Of a stretch of 64,000 bases of DNA, positions 44,546-55,901 are shown in pieces. The number at the start of each line of letters is the position of its first letter. Position 1 is the stretch's first letter. The notes beneath the pieces are model-generated. The model had not been told where the DNA came from. It made no database searches and was given only the letters and a program-made list of their open reading frames with translations. Source of the DNA: Dioscorea cayenensis subsp. rotundata. Its lineage: Eukaryota > Streptophyta > Magnoliopsida > Dioscoreales > Dioscoreaceae. A program made the translations under genes and the position numbers. The stretch covers positions 26,802,578 through 26,866,577 of the forward strand of contig NC_052477.1 of assembly GCF_009730915.1 (NCBI RefSeq), in the 5' to 3' direction.

Positions 44546-47500
44546 CCCTTCCTTGCTTGAAAGAACTTCAACTCCTAGTTGTGTTCTCAAATAATTATGC
44601 TTCTTCACTGGCAGAGATTTTGTGAGAATATCAGCCTTCTGATCTTCAGACTTGCAATACTTTAACACAATTAAACCATCAGCAACTAAACCACGAATAA
44701 AATGGAAACGAATGTCGATGTGCTTTGTTCTCCCATGGTGTGCTGGGTTCTTTGCAATTTTTATAGTAGACCTGTTATCACACCACACTTCAATGGCTTT
44801 ATCACCCTTCATTCCACAATCCTCCAGCATCCTTCTTAACCAGACTCTTTGACAAGTTGCAGCAGTGGCAGCAACATACTCATCTTCGATTGTGCTTAGA
44901 GCTATCACCTCTTGATTCTTGGAGATCCATGAGATGGCCCCTGAACCAAGATCAAAAACCATCCAGAAGTGCTACGTCTGTTATCTATCGAGCCTCCCCA
45001 ATCACTGTCACTGTAACCCCTTAGCTTCCACTCTTCAACTTTAGTATACTTTATTCCAAAATTGGTTGTCCTTGCTTTATATCTCAGCAGATGCTTTGCA
45101 GCCCCGAGATGCATTTTGGTAGGTTTGCTAACAAACCTTGAGAGTAGATTCACAGTGAAGGAAATGTCTGGGCATGTGTGTGTTAGATACAACAGCCTTC
45201 CAATCAAGCTTCTGTAAACCTTTGGATCTGCATCTCCTGAATTGTCATTGCTTTGGAGTTTCTCACTGCAGTTTATAGGTGTGCAAACTGTGTTGCAATG
45301 TTGCATCTGAAATAACTTCAATGTCTCCTCTACATATCTCCTTTGAGTAATAAAAATTTCCCCTTGTTTTTGTTTCACTTCCAATCCTAGGAAGTAATTT
45401 AACAGCCTCAAATCTGTCATCTCAAAGCAATCCTTCATTTCTTGCTTAAAACTCTCCACCATTGCTTGAGATGAACTCAAATAAATAATATCATCCACGT
45501 AAATGCTCACCAACAGTAGGTTACTATCTCTATCACTTCTTTTATATAGAATGTGTTCATTTGCACTCCTACTGAACCCTTTACTCTGAAGATACCTGTC
45601 GATTTTCGAGTATCGAGCTCTAGGAGCTTGTTTCAAACCATACAGTGCTTTTCTCAACTTGAGCACCTTGTTCTCTTCTCATTCTTTCTCATAACCAATT
45701 GGTTGCTCGACATATACCTCTTCAAGTATTTCTCCATTCACAAATGCCGACTTGATATCAAATTGATAAACCGGCCACCTTTGTTGAGCTGCCACAGTAA
45801 GGAAGAGACGCACGGTCTCCATCCTAGCCACTAGTGCATAGATTTCATGAAAATCAACCCCTGCTTATTGAGTGTAACCCTTCGCGACCAAGAGGGCCTT
45901 GTGTCTTTGGACTCTCCCATCTGAAAGATACTTGGTCTTGTACACCCTCTTCAGCTACACTACCTTCTTGTCATGAGGGAGCTCAATCAATTTCCAGGTG
46001 CCATTTCATTCAATTGCATCCATCTCCTCTCTCATTGCTTCTCTCCACACCTCAGTCTTTACTGCTTCTTCGTATGTGGCTGGATCACAGATATTTAGAG
46101 CGAATGTGCAGCTCTCATAAATGTCCTTCAACAGTTTTACCTTCCCCCCTTGGTGATTCTCAAACTTGATCAACATCATGACCAATGTCATCTCATGTAT
46201 CTCCTTATGTATTAACTGCATCATCTTCACTAGTTTAAATTGTTGAAGATGAACTAGGGACTCGAACAAGCATCTTCACTTGGACAACATGCGTTTACAG
46301 CTGAGTCTTCATAGAGAATCAGTAGAGAATTCCAATCCCAATCTGCACCTTCGTTAAATATTACATCTCTACTTATAATAACCTTAGATGTAATGGGATT
46401 GTACAGCCAATATGCCTTAGAATCCAGGAAATATCCAATGAATACACATCTTTCAAATTTTGTGTCTAACTTTTGGAGTTTATTTGAGGGAATTAAAGCA
46501 TAAGCTATGCACCCAAAGACTCTGAGATGACTCACCTTGGGTTTGCAATCATGCCAAGCTTCGTATGGTGTCATGTTTCTCAAAGCACTGGGGTAGGTGA
46601 TAAATTAATGAGATGCACAGCTGTGTTCACTGCTTCTCCCCAGAAACAATTTGGCAACCTTCTCTCCTTCATCAAAGCTCTGGCCATGTTCATAATGGTC
46701 ATGTTCTTCCTTTCCGAGATGTCATTCTGTTGTGGTGAATATGGGGCAGTAAGCTGCTTGATGACCCCGCACTCCTTACAAAAAGAATTAAAGTCATTGC
46801 TGGTCAATTCTCCTCCTCTATCCGTGCGCAACACCTTAATCTTCAAACCCGATTGAGTTTTCTCAGCATCTGTTTGAATGTCATGAATATTTGTAGTGCC
46901 TTAGACTTTTGCTTTCAGATAATAGACCCAGCACATCCTGGTGTGATCATCAACAAACAACAAGTAATACTTGTTGCCGCCCAGAGAACTCGTCTGCATA
47001 GGCCCACAAATGTCAGCGTGGATCAATTGTAAGGAGGCACGAGCACTTCCACCAGTCTTTGATTGAAAATGTTTCCTCACTTGCTTCTCCATGGCACATG
47101 TTTCACATTGATGCACCTTACCAATGTTGCCAAGCCCCAACACCATTTCACTACTCTTCATACTCCTTAATGCATCGAAATTCAAGTGGTCAAGCTTGAG
47201 ATACCATAACCTGGTTGTTTCCTTCACTCATTGCAACATTTGCTTGCCCCACATCTGAAATATTGAGAGGATACATGTTGTTTCTTGTCCTGATTATCCT
47301 TACCATTATCTCACCAGTTTTGTCACTACGAATCACACATCCACTTCTTACAAATGTCACTGAGTACCCAGTGTCTACAAGTTGGCCAACACTCAAGAGA
47401 TTGTGTGACAACCCTAGAACATACTGCACACCATGCAATAGCTTGGTCTTTCCTCCAGAGGCTGCAAGTGACACAGTTCCTCTCCCTTAAACAAGCATCT

Positions 47501-48584
47501 CCTTGTTATCTCCCGGCCTTACATTGATCTTCTGGGTTTCATCAAGGTTTGAGAATAGCTCCTTCGCACCGGTCATGTGATTGGAACATCCTCTGTCCAG
47601 CAACCACACCGATGTGATCTTCTCTCCCTCTTCACACACAGCCATGAATAGATTGCTTACTTCTTTCTCCTCAGCAACCATTGTAGCTTCCTTTTCTGTG
47701 TTCCTGTCTCTATACCAACAGTCTATCTTCATGTGGCTAAACTTCTTGCATAGATGACATTATATGTTTCCTTTGTAACTCCTTTGTTCACCTCGTTGTT
47801 GTCGATTCTCACTAGATCGACCTCTTCCTCTTCCTCTGAATCTTCCTCGAGAGTATACTCTTCCACGACCTCTAGAGGCATACTTTTCTTTGTCTTTGCC
47901 TCCCGGTGCTTCACCCTTTGACATGAAATACCTTCTCTTCCTTCTCGGACTGATCATCAGCTTGTCTCAGCAACCTAGCTTCATGAGCAAGCAAAGCGAA
48001 CCACTCACATCATCCATTGTGAGTTTGGTGAGATCCTTAGACTCTTCAATAACAATGGCCACATGGTTGAATTTGGGTCCTAAGCTCCTCAATAGCTTCC
48101 CAACAACCATAGCTTCTGAGATAGTATCTCCCAAGCTCTTCATCTGGTTTGCCAGTTCTAGAACTCTTATAATATAGTTCTAAACTCCATCATTCCCTTT
48201 TATCCTGAGATTCTCAAAGTCATGTCTCTAGTGTTTGAAGCTTGACAGTCACCACCTTCGGGTTTTCCTTGAACTACCTTCTTCAAAGCAGTCCATGCCT
48301 CATTTGTTGTGTTTGCTGAAGCAATGCGTGCAAGAATGGGCCCGTGAGAGAGCTTGTTGTATGAAGAACAATGCCTTGGCATCCTTCTTCCTGTTCTCTC
48401 TCACTTTGGCTTCATCTTCCTTCTCTGAAAAACCCTTCTCCACAAGCTCCCATAGTTCTTCAAATCTAAATAGAGTCTTCATCATGAGACACCAAAGGTT
48501 ATAGTCTTCTTCATCAAAGATGGGCACAGCTGGTCTTGAAACCCTCCTTGTGGATTGCTGCTGGATGCCATGGATGTTTGACAA
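44546..48584 (-). pseudogene. gag-pol of Copia B, frameshifted
   Basis: Gag starts at 48584 (MSNIHGIQQQST) with the usual FDEEDYNLWCLMMKT region. An Arg/Gly-rich segment follows (RGRFRGRGRGR). The protease reads LLDRGCSNHMTG (about 47590), with the catalytic DSG changed to DRG. GAG-pre-integrase and integrase follow (HLNFD ... CETCAMEKQ; LIHADICGPM; RTDRGGELTSNDF; SPQQNDISERKN). The reverse transcriptase has ALYGLKQAPRARY and an intact YVDDIIYLSS (about 45490), then RNase H with SDSDWGGSIDNRRSTSG and WCDNRSTIKIAKNP. Long open blocks separated by a few frameshifts (near 48300, 47960, 46260 and 44950) suggest recent decay. Confidence 0.92.
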
Positions 48585-48603
48585 GAACCAGCTTAGATAC
48601 CAC

Positions 48604-49019
48604 TGTTCAAGATTGCACTGTCACAATTCAGTACCTAAAAGAATATAGTTTCAGTAACCAGAAAGATACAAAGTTAAAAGGTGGAGCTCTTTTTTAGAGA
48701 GAATATTTTGCCCATACATACTATTGGGCTAAACCAAATCTATTAAAAAAACTTTCAAAAAGTTCTTCATCATGACTTTAGAGTTCCAACATAAAACAAC
48801 GTTAATTAAAACTTAGTACTAGAAAAGACATAAAGGTAACATTAAACTAAGCTCTCATTGGCTGCAGTGACACCGAGAGATCTCACAGCTCTTTTAATGC
48901 TGAGTGGAGGTCCTTCAATCCTATTAGTTGTTTGACAAGTCAATCCATCTTTTGCTTCTTCACATTGCATGCTGTGACCAGTCAACCTCTTCAAAGCAAG
49001 TTTCAAGCACCTTACAACA
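48604..49019 (-). repeat. 5' LTR of Copia B
   Basis: A 416-bp counterpart of 44123-44545; the transcript would start here, reading leftwards. Confidence 0.9.
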
Positions 49020-49334
49020 GCTGCTACTACTTGTGTTTGTCATGCATTTTGGCTGAGGAAGTTATTAAACACTTTGAGTTTTGAATAAGTTGGAGCAACA
49101 GAAATTTTCATTGACAACATATCATTCTTTGCATTGGGGAAAAATCCAGTATTTCATGACAGAAACAAACACATAGACACCAAGTTTCATTTTATTAGAG
49201 AAAACATCACAAAGAATGAAGTTCAACTCAAATATGTGACATCTAAAAATTAAATTGCTGACATTTTTACCAAAGCATTGAAATTTGAAGACTTCTATAG
49301 ATTAAGGGTTGTGCTAGGAGTTGTTGAAAAATGA
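49020..49334 (+). pseudogene. RNase H C-terminus of Copia A
   Basis: Continues the Copia A reading frame interrupted at 44122: CVCHAFWLRKLLNTLSFE, then a stop, ALGKNPVFHDRNKHIDTKFH, ADIFTKALKFEDFYRLR and a terminal stop at 49334. RNKHIDTKFHF and ADIFTKAL are standard Copia RNase H landmarks. Two internal TAA stops are present. Confidence 0.9.
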
Positions 49335-49540
49335 CTTTGATATTCCATACTTGCTGGAACAACATCATGGGGCCATACTGCAGCTTTATTTGGCTTTACA
49401 ACTTTATCTTCACAATTTCAGTTCTTTAGCACAATCTCCACTGTAAGCAGATTTATCTATTGCATATTTGCATGTTGATATAGTTAATTGATGACATGAC
49501 TGTTAAATTTTCACTATTATTGTTAGGCCACAACAAGCTT

Positions 49541-49614
49541 CAGCATGTTCCTTCTCAGTTGGGATGATATAAGGTGGCAGCATGTTCCTTCTCAGTTGGG
49601 ATGATATAAGGTGG
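49541..49614. repeat. 37-bp tandem duplication in Copia A
   Basis: Two identical 37-bp units starting CAGCATGTTCCTTCTCAGTT, between the end of pol and the polypurine tract. Confidence 0.95.
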
Positions 49615-49668
49615 CATATCAGATGGTGTCAACTACCACCATGAATGCTTACAAGTTTAAAGGGGGAG

Positions 49669-49934
49669 TGTTGAATATTATGTAAACTTGTAGTTCAGTT
49701 GTATGTATGTGTGAGAGAGTTTAATTGTGGGCCCCTGGTCAATGGTTGTGGATGTTGACAAGACATATGTATGTTTTGTTAAAAGGTACATTTGGTAGTG
49801 TACGGAACTGAGGAGATCAAAACCTCTGTTTCGCAGCTCAAGTAGAGAAGAAGCAGCTATGTAATTGTATGAATTGCTATTGTATTTGTGGTTTTGTTTC
49901 TGCAGGATTTTTTATCTTGTTTCTTTGAGAAACA
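49669..49934 (+). repeat. 3' LTR of Copia A
   Basis: A 266-bp copy from TGTTGAATATT to GAGAAACA, preceded by the polypurine tract and followed by the AAACC target duplication. Confidence 0.9.
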
Positions 49935-50139
49935 AAACCAGTCAGAAAATGCAGATCTTTTCTTAGATATATAAATATATATTATTTTTACTTGTTTTTT
50001 CTTCTTCACATGTAAATAATTATACAAGTTTTGAACTCAACTCATCCATTTTGTGGAGAACGTGTTAGAAAATGCAAATATTTTGAACCTGGTGTGGTGT
50101 GTTTAATTTAATTAACTAGTTCTTTGTGTGTCACTAGCA

Positions 50140-50272
50140 TCATTCCAAATTGCACGTTGCTAACTCTCAAAGTGACAGGAGATATGCATGCCATGTCGTC
50201 ATCAATGGAAGACATTTCAAACATTAGTGGCCATCTATTTTGAGGTTATACCCCCAAAAGTCATATTGATGA

Positions 50273-50331
<59 letters not shown>

Positions 50332-50598
50332 AAGCTTCTTATTTTTTAAACATGAGAAGTATTCGTCCACAAAATCAAACAATAAATAATAATACACCGA
50401 ATTCTACCCTATTCTTAGTCTATGTATGTATGTGTATATTCTTAAACTTCTGACTTTATAGCTCCAAAAGAAAGAATTCAACATGCTCTCACGTCTTCAT
50501 TGCCTCACATTGTTGTGATGTTGTATAAATAGCCATTGCATGCAGCCCTTTTATTCACCAAGAAACACATACAGAAAACTTCGTTAAGGTTTGAAGAG
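50140..50598 (+). promoter_or_regulatory. Peroxidase 3 promoter and 5' UTR
   Basis: Homologous to the peroxidase 2 promoter block by block, with the TATA box TATAAATA at 50524-50531 about 70 bp before the ATG and the conserved CTCACGTCTTCAT upstream of it. It differs by a greatly expanded (TTA)n tract. The Copia A insertion lies only about 600 bp upstream of the ATG. Confidence 0.7.
50277..50330. repeat. (TTA)n microsatellite in the peroxidase 3 promoter
   Basis: About 18 units, versus about 5 at the matching place in the peroxidase 2 promoter (21285-21300). Confidence 0.95.
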
Positions 50599-51899
50599 AT
50601 GGATCTTCGAAAAGTGATCAATGTGTTTCTAGCTTTCGTTGCTATTATCCTGTCTTCATGTGCTACTTCAAATGCGCAGCTTCAAGTTGGTTTCTATAAT
50701 AGATCGTGCCCCTTAGCTGAATCCATAGTCAAAGAAGAAGTTCTGAAAGCTCTTTATGATGATCCTGGCTTGGCTGCTGGCCTGGTTAGATTGCATTTCC
50801 ATGATGCGTTTGTCAGGGTATGTATGTATATATATATATATATTATTAATAGTTTGTATACTGTTAATTAATTTATGCGTGTTAACATCTTTGCATATTA
50901 ATTGTTAATGGTTAGGGTGCTGATGGATCAGTTCTGATCGATTCAACAAGCAACAACACAGCAGAAAAAGATGCACCACCAAACAATCCAAGTCTCCGAG
51001 GATTTGAAATCATCGATGCAGCGAAATCCCGGCTTGAGACAGAATGCAAAGGCATAGTCTCATGTGCTGATATCCTTGCATTTGCAGCAAGGGACAGTGT
51101 TCTATATGTATGTTCCTCGAAACTCTCTTTATCAACCTTTTTTTTTCTAATTTAATCAAGTGTATTTAGTCACTGCAGGTATTAATTACACTGTATAATT
51201 TTGATTAAAGGTTTGTGTCTTGTGTTTATATATACGCAGAGCATGGGACTACCATATGCTGTGCCATCAGGTAGAAGAGATGGAAGGGTTTCGTTGGCTT
51301 CTGAGGCAATGTCCAACTTACCACCTCCTTTTTTTAATATCACTCAGCTCACACAAATCTTCAATGGCAAGGGTTTGTCACAAGAAGAAATGATCACTCT
51401 ATCAGGTATATAACATGAATTATATATACATATATATATATAGTATTGGGGAAGCCCTTAAAAAACTACATGTTTTTGCCATTCAGGAGCACACACAATT
51501 GGACGTTCTCACTGCAGTTCATTCAGCAACAGGCTCTATAACTTCAACTCAATAGTAAGTCAAGATCCAAGTCTAGATCCAAGTTATGCTGAACAACTAA
51601 AGACACAATGCCCAAATGGGAGCACTAACGCCAGCATTGTGGTGCCAATGGATCCAAACACTCCTACCAAATTTGACAGTAACTATTACAAGCTCATCTT
51701 GGCTAACCGTGGCTTATTCACATCAGATCAAACCCTAATGTCCACTCCAGAAACCAAGAAACAAGTGCAAGTGAATGCATATGTTCCATTGTATTTCCAG
51801 TTGAAGTTTAGAGATGCATTTGTGAAGTTGGGAAAGATTGGAGTGCTTACTGGAAATCAGGGAGAGATCCGTATCAACTGCAGGGTCATCAACTCATGA
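50599..51899 (+). CDS. Class III secretory peroxidase (peroxidase 3)
   Basis: Exons 50599-50817, 50916-51107, 51240-51405 and 51487-51899 (phases 0, 0, 1) encode 329 residues; one codon is gained in the signal peptide relative to peroxidase 2. The upstream in-frame ATG at 50536 lies within the leader shared with peroxidase 2. MDLRK at 50599 is preferred because that is where the two genes start to align as protein and the signal peptide is then normal. Catalytic residues are conserved: RLHFHD distal site (Arg64, His68), PSGRRDG and [10 protein letters not shown]. Like its neighbour it has HDAFVRGADGS, lacking the Cys44-Cys49 pair, while the other six cysteines remain. Intact and very similar to peroxidase 2, it is a recent tandem duplicate. 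Confidence 0.95.
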
Positions 51900-52290
51900 T
51901 ATAACTAATGTTATATTCATTCCTATCTGATTTTTGCTATTTTTGTTTTGTGTTTTGCGGCAACAAAATAAGTTGTTGTGTATTGTTTTTGTCTTTTCTA
52001 TTTGAGAAATTATGATGTATTGCGGTTTATATGTTTTAATTCAAAGATTTAATCTTGAATAATTTTTTTTTTTTAAATCTCAGTATTTTGTGCTTATAGT
52101 TGGGACCATCCGTAATGCCTTCTGTAATGAACTTGAGTTATTTTTTAGATTATCATCCCTTTTTGAAACTACTTGTCATCATATAACTATCACAGTTGTT
52201 AGGTCTATAAAAATGTGTCATATATTATATATATATATATTTGAAAAAGGTATTAACCACTTACATTGATAAATAAAAGAGTAAACCCTT
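51900..52290. other. Peroxidase 3 3' flank with empty Copia C site
   Basis: Colinear with the peroxidase 2 flank. At about 52193-52205 it reads CACAGTTGTTAGGTCTAT with no insertion, where peroxidase 2 has Copia C. No gene. Confidence 0.75.
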
Positions 52291-53209
52291 ATGAAATATC
52301 GCAATTTAATCGCTATATTATTTTGATTGGAAAAATCCAGTCCAGTTACTAACTTCGGTTAGTGGTTCCGTCCATTAACACTGATGTCACAAGTGAAACA
52401 ATAAAATATTACAAAAAATAAAATTAAAAAATTCACATCATTGCCCTCTTCTGTTTGCCCATGATCCTCCAACCCTAACCTCCACTGCACACCGGCAACT
52501 CTTCTCAGTCCCGGCCATCATTCCTCCCATCTTCGTCAGTAACCTCCGGCGCCATTGAAGAGAACACTGCAGCCACCCCATTTAGCAATGAGATTACCTT
52601 AGTCGAGCACCTATTGCCACATTCTAATGTGATGGCTTGAACTTGGAGAAAGAAATCACTACACTGATCATAAAGATGGAAAAGATAATCCAGGTCATTC
52701 TTTTCGACTCAAGTGATTTCACTGAGTTTGGTGACGATAAACAGGTGCTCGCATTGGCGTCCTCCGACAGCGCACCCGTATTCACCACCACTGTGATTTG
52801 CAAAGAAATTTCACAGATGATTAAAGGAAATTAAAAAGAATCAAACTCACAACAAGTAAATCAAGAAACAGATCACTTCCACATTTCATAACCCTCTATG
52901 TTTAATTTATTGCAAGCTTATTATATAAGCCAAATGAAGGGTTCAGATTAAATCCCAAAGGTGGGATCCTCACTTAAAACTAATCCTACGGTCTAGATTG
53001 CAACATCCAAACTCCACCAATTACACACAGCTAATAGACTCCACGTGTCAGCCAGAGAACACCCAACTTATCCACACGTCACCACGACATTGCCCTTCAC
53101 TTCATTCTTTATAAGAAGTCACCACTTGACCTCTACTCATTCGGATGGCAGGTAGGAATCATCACTCTAGTGCAACATAATTATCATTTGGCATCTGATG
53201 TTTGTCTCA
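52291..53209. other. Unassigned region with short open stretches
   Basis: Contains a GC-richer patch (52440-52830) with a 65-residue frame (DSSDFTEFGDDKQVLALASS region). It could be an exon remnant, possibly from the same source as the downstream PsbP-like fragment, but I do not recognise it with confidence. The rest shows nothing. Confidence 0.35.
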
Positions 53210-53791
53210 GAAAGTCGTTGTTCAAGGTCAAGGTAAAGTATTCAAAGATGTGATTGAGCCACTAGAAAGAGTTAACGCTAACACAGTCGCAACTACAAGG
53301 GAGATATTAGAGACCTTGGATCACCACAAGAGGTCTGTCATCCTTGAATCACTGAACTCAATGTTGTTATATGCTTAATCTGAGAAGGTTGAATTCAATT
53401 CGTACTTGGTTGCTGAGACTCTGATAAAATAAGGTTTTGGCTCCTCCTTCGCAGAAGACAAAGTTGGTTGATGCATCAGAGGTTTTACTTCCTTTTCCCT
53501 TCTTCTGATTAGTTTAAGAATAGCATCGTTATGCTGACATTTGTAAATGTTCTAATCCAGCATGATGTTGATGGTAAAACATATTATACTTTTAAGTTCA
53601 TCACACAGGCACCAAACTTCACTCGCCATGCTCTTGGTATTGTTACGATTGGAAATCATACTTATTGAGATGATGACAAAATTTACAGGAGGTTCTACAC
53701 ATTAACAACAGTAGTTAATGAGAGGAGGTGGGAGAAGATGAAGGATAAACTGCACACTGATATTGATTCATTCAAAACTTTTGTTGTTTGA
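53210..53791 (+). pseudogene. PsbP-domain (thylakoid lumen) protein fragment
   Basis: Scattered frames give VAETLIK, HDVDGKTYYTFKFITQAPN, FTRHALGIVTIGN, FYTLTTVVNERRW and KMKDKLHTDIDSFKTF before a stop at 53791. This is the order of the C-terminal half of plant PsbP-domain lumenal proteins, which assist photosystem assembly. Several in-frame stops, the lack of clear introns and the absence of a transit peptide mark it as a decayed, possibly retro-processed, copy. The identification is from recalled family motifs and is moderately secure. Confidence 0.5.
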
Positions 53792-53917
53792 TTGAGCTCT
53801 CTTTCGCTTACTTTCCCTCTTTATTTGTAAAGACACAAGAGGGATAAAGTTAAACAGACCCTCAGTTCTCAATACCACTGCATTGCAGAGATGAAACTAT
53901 TGCTATTCTTTCTTTGT

Positions 53918-55901
53918 TCAATCAAAGACCACCAGTTTTTCATACTCTTTACCAGAGATTGCAAGGTCCATGATAGCAACTGGATTCACAATGCCACCTC
54001 CCTCCAGGAACAGCTTCACCAGATTCTTTGAGAATCCGCTGACAAGCGCCACCGCCTTCTGGTTAGCAGTTACTGGGACCGAGCTCGAATCCCTGAGGTT
54101 CCAAAACACAATCTCCGGAATTGCCTCACCGTAACCGCAGGCCTGAAACTTCCTGCAGATCACTTCATAGTCAGTCTCCCAATTGCTCTCCGATGCCTGG
54201 TCGAACTCCATATCACTGAACACGAAAACTCTCTTGATCATCTGCTCTGGCGGCAAATTCCCCTGCACAGCCACCTGCAGAATCTGATCAAACACTTTCT
54301 GGAAGTCAGTGTTCATCCCCCAATTCATTGTCCTCACAAACTCACTCTTTTCCCTCAATGTATTGCCTGTGATCTTGTGGAGTTGAGGTTCACCGCTGAA
54401 TGTGATCACTCTTCCCTTCCATGGCTCCTCACTGAGCTCTGAGATAAGGTATCCCCATGGCCACACAGACCTCCATTGGAGTCCCACTCATGCTCCCAGA
54501 GACATCACAAACAGCAATGCAGTTGTTAAGCTTACCTAGCTTCAAAACGTCCTGCACCATCCTCGCCCATTGTAGCTCTGCTACATCATCATCATCATCA
54601 TCACCATCTTCGTCCTTGGGTTTGCAGACGGCTGCAAGGATCTCGTGAGGGAGTAGCGCACCGGCGGCGATCTTGGCCTTGCCTTTCTTCACATCCTCAA
54701 GGAAGTTTGAGAAACGATCCTTGTCATGCTTCTTGAATGTATCCTTGTAGTTCTTCATGGCGATGGATGCCACGCGGTTGTAAGGCAGGGCGTCCCATTG
54801 CCTTGAGCTCATGAAAATCTCTGGTAGCTCGAGAACTTTTCGGAGAGGGACGAGAACTTCGCGGCGGAGCCGGTCACGGACACGGTAGGCATAGTGGCGC
54901 TCTTCGATCTCTGCGTAGTCAGGATTGGACTCTTTGGGGAAGAGCCGGCGAGCGATGCTCTCGCAGAGGAGGGTTGTGCGATCGAAGCATGAATCGAGAG
55001 AAGGGCACCATTTGGCGGCGAGACCGATCATTTTTTGAACTTCTCCTTCTTCAGTTGCTCGAGATCCGAGACCAAGAGCTTGGCGAAGAACTCGGAGATG
55101 CGATCATGGAGGAACTGGTAGGCTGGATCACTGGCGTAGCGGTCCACGGCTCGGATCGCAAGCTTGGTCTTCTTCTCGTGCCTCTGCTTCCTGGCCTTCT
55201 CGATCTTCACTTTGGTGAGCTCGGCGGCGATCCTCTCATCTCTGGTACCGATCTTCTTCTCCTTCTCATCGCCGTTGCCCTTCTTGGCTTTGCCGGAGTA
55301 GAACCTCGACCTTCCACGCCGTCTGGCCCTTCTGAACTTCATGTACTCATCCTTTGCGATCTCGCGTGTATCGGCTCCATCGATGAGGCGGTGAAGGATC
55401 TCAGGGAGATCCTTCATGTAGCCAAACTCAGCTAAAGATCCGACATTGAGGGCGAGGGTTTTGGGATGATGAGCATGAAGCCATAGTGCCGCCGTGTAGA
55501 ACCCCTCCTTATCGGACTTCCCGGTGCCACGAACGCCACGGAGATTGCACACGAGCTTGAGCGCGATGAGCGGATCATGCTTCCAAGCGGCGGTGAGGAG
55601 GTTGATCACAGTGGTCGCCGCCGTATCAGGGACGACCTTGAAGAAGAAATCGAGGCAGGGATTGCCGGATGAGAGAAACGTCCCAAGATAAATTCTCGGT
55701 TAAACCCCTCGGCGGCTCCGATGACGAGTTGAAGCTAGAATCTATTACATCGAGGAAGGGTTCACCGGTGGGCTTGTCCGCAGGCTCATCGGAGACCGGC
55801 GACGAGGCATCTCCGATCTCCGTCGAAACAGGATCATCGGAGGTCTGTAGCGGGGCGTCTCTGATCTCCGGCGGACCGAGGAGACGGCTATCAGAGCACA
55901 T
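53918..55901 (-). pseudogene. DUF2828 / L728-like VWA-type protein, full length with three frameshifts
   Basis: An intronless 1984-bp reading unit equivalent to about 660 codons, the usual length of plant DUF2828 proteins. From the 55901 ATG: a Ser/Pro/Glu-rich N-terminus; FFFKVVPDTAATTVINLL and ALKLVCNLRGVRGTGKSDKE (TROVE-like region); a basic RRARRRGRSRFY stretch; RRLFPKESNPDY; the acidic DEDGDDDDDD; then a VWA-like C-terminus with the metal-binding motif CDVSGSMSG and VFVFSDMEFDQ. Function is unknown; metal-dependent protein or RNA-protein binding is inferred from the fold. Three one-base shifts break it: an extra G near 55672, a missing A in the A-run near 55031, and one near 54452. Otherwise no stop interrupts the frame, so very recent decay or sequencing error are both possible. 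Confidence 0.85.

Larger units (their letters stand above)
44123..49019 (-). mobile_element. Ty1/Copia retrotransposon B, nested in Copia A
   Basis: LTRs at 44123-44545 and 48604-49019 begin TGTTCA and end ACAACA on the + strand. They flank a complete - strand Copia order. The 5' LTR abuts a primer-binding site TGGTATCTAAGCTGG at about 48588-48603, and a polypurine tract AAGCAAGGAAGGG lies next to the 3' LTR. Target duplications are GTTGC (44118-44122) and GCTGC (49020-49024), one mismatch. Removing the element restores an in-frame VVAATTC join in Copia A RNase H. The two LTRs are very similar, so it is the younger element. Confidence 0.93.
32067..49934 (+). mobile_element. Ty1/Copia retrotransposon A, split by two later insertions
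   Basis: LTRs at 32067-32326 and 49669-49934 share GTTTAATTGTGGGCCC, CAATGGTTGTGGATGTT and GATCAAAACCTCTGTTT. Exact target duplications AAACC occur at 32062-32066 and 49935-49939. A primer-binding-like site TGGCACCAGAG follows the first LTR at 32331, and a polypurine tract AAAGGGGGAG precedes the second. Subtracting CACTA B (36589-44083) and Copia B (44123-49019) leaves about 5.5 kb, a normal Copia length. Its coding region is interrupted by stops and frameshifts. Confidence 0.92.

Noticed and set aside
50536..50598. Upstream in-frame ATG for peroxidase 3 giving a 21-residue N-terminal extension
   Set aside because: The stretch is leader sequence shared with peroxidase 2, where it is not in a usable frame, and it would bury the signal peptide.
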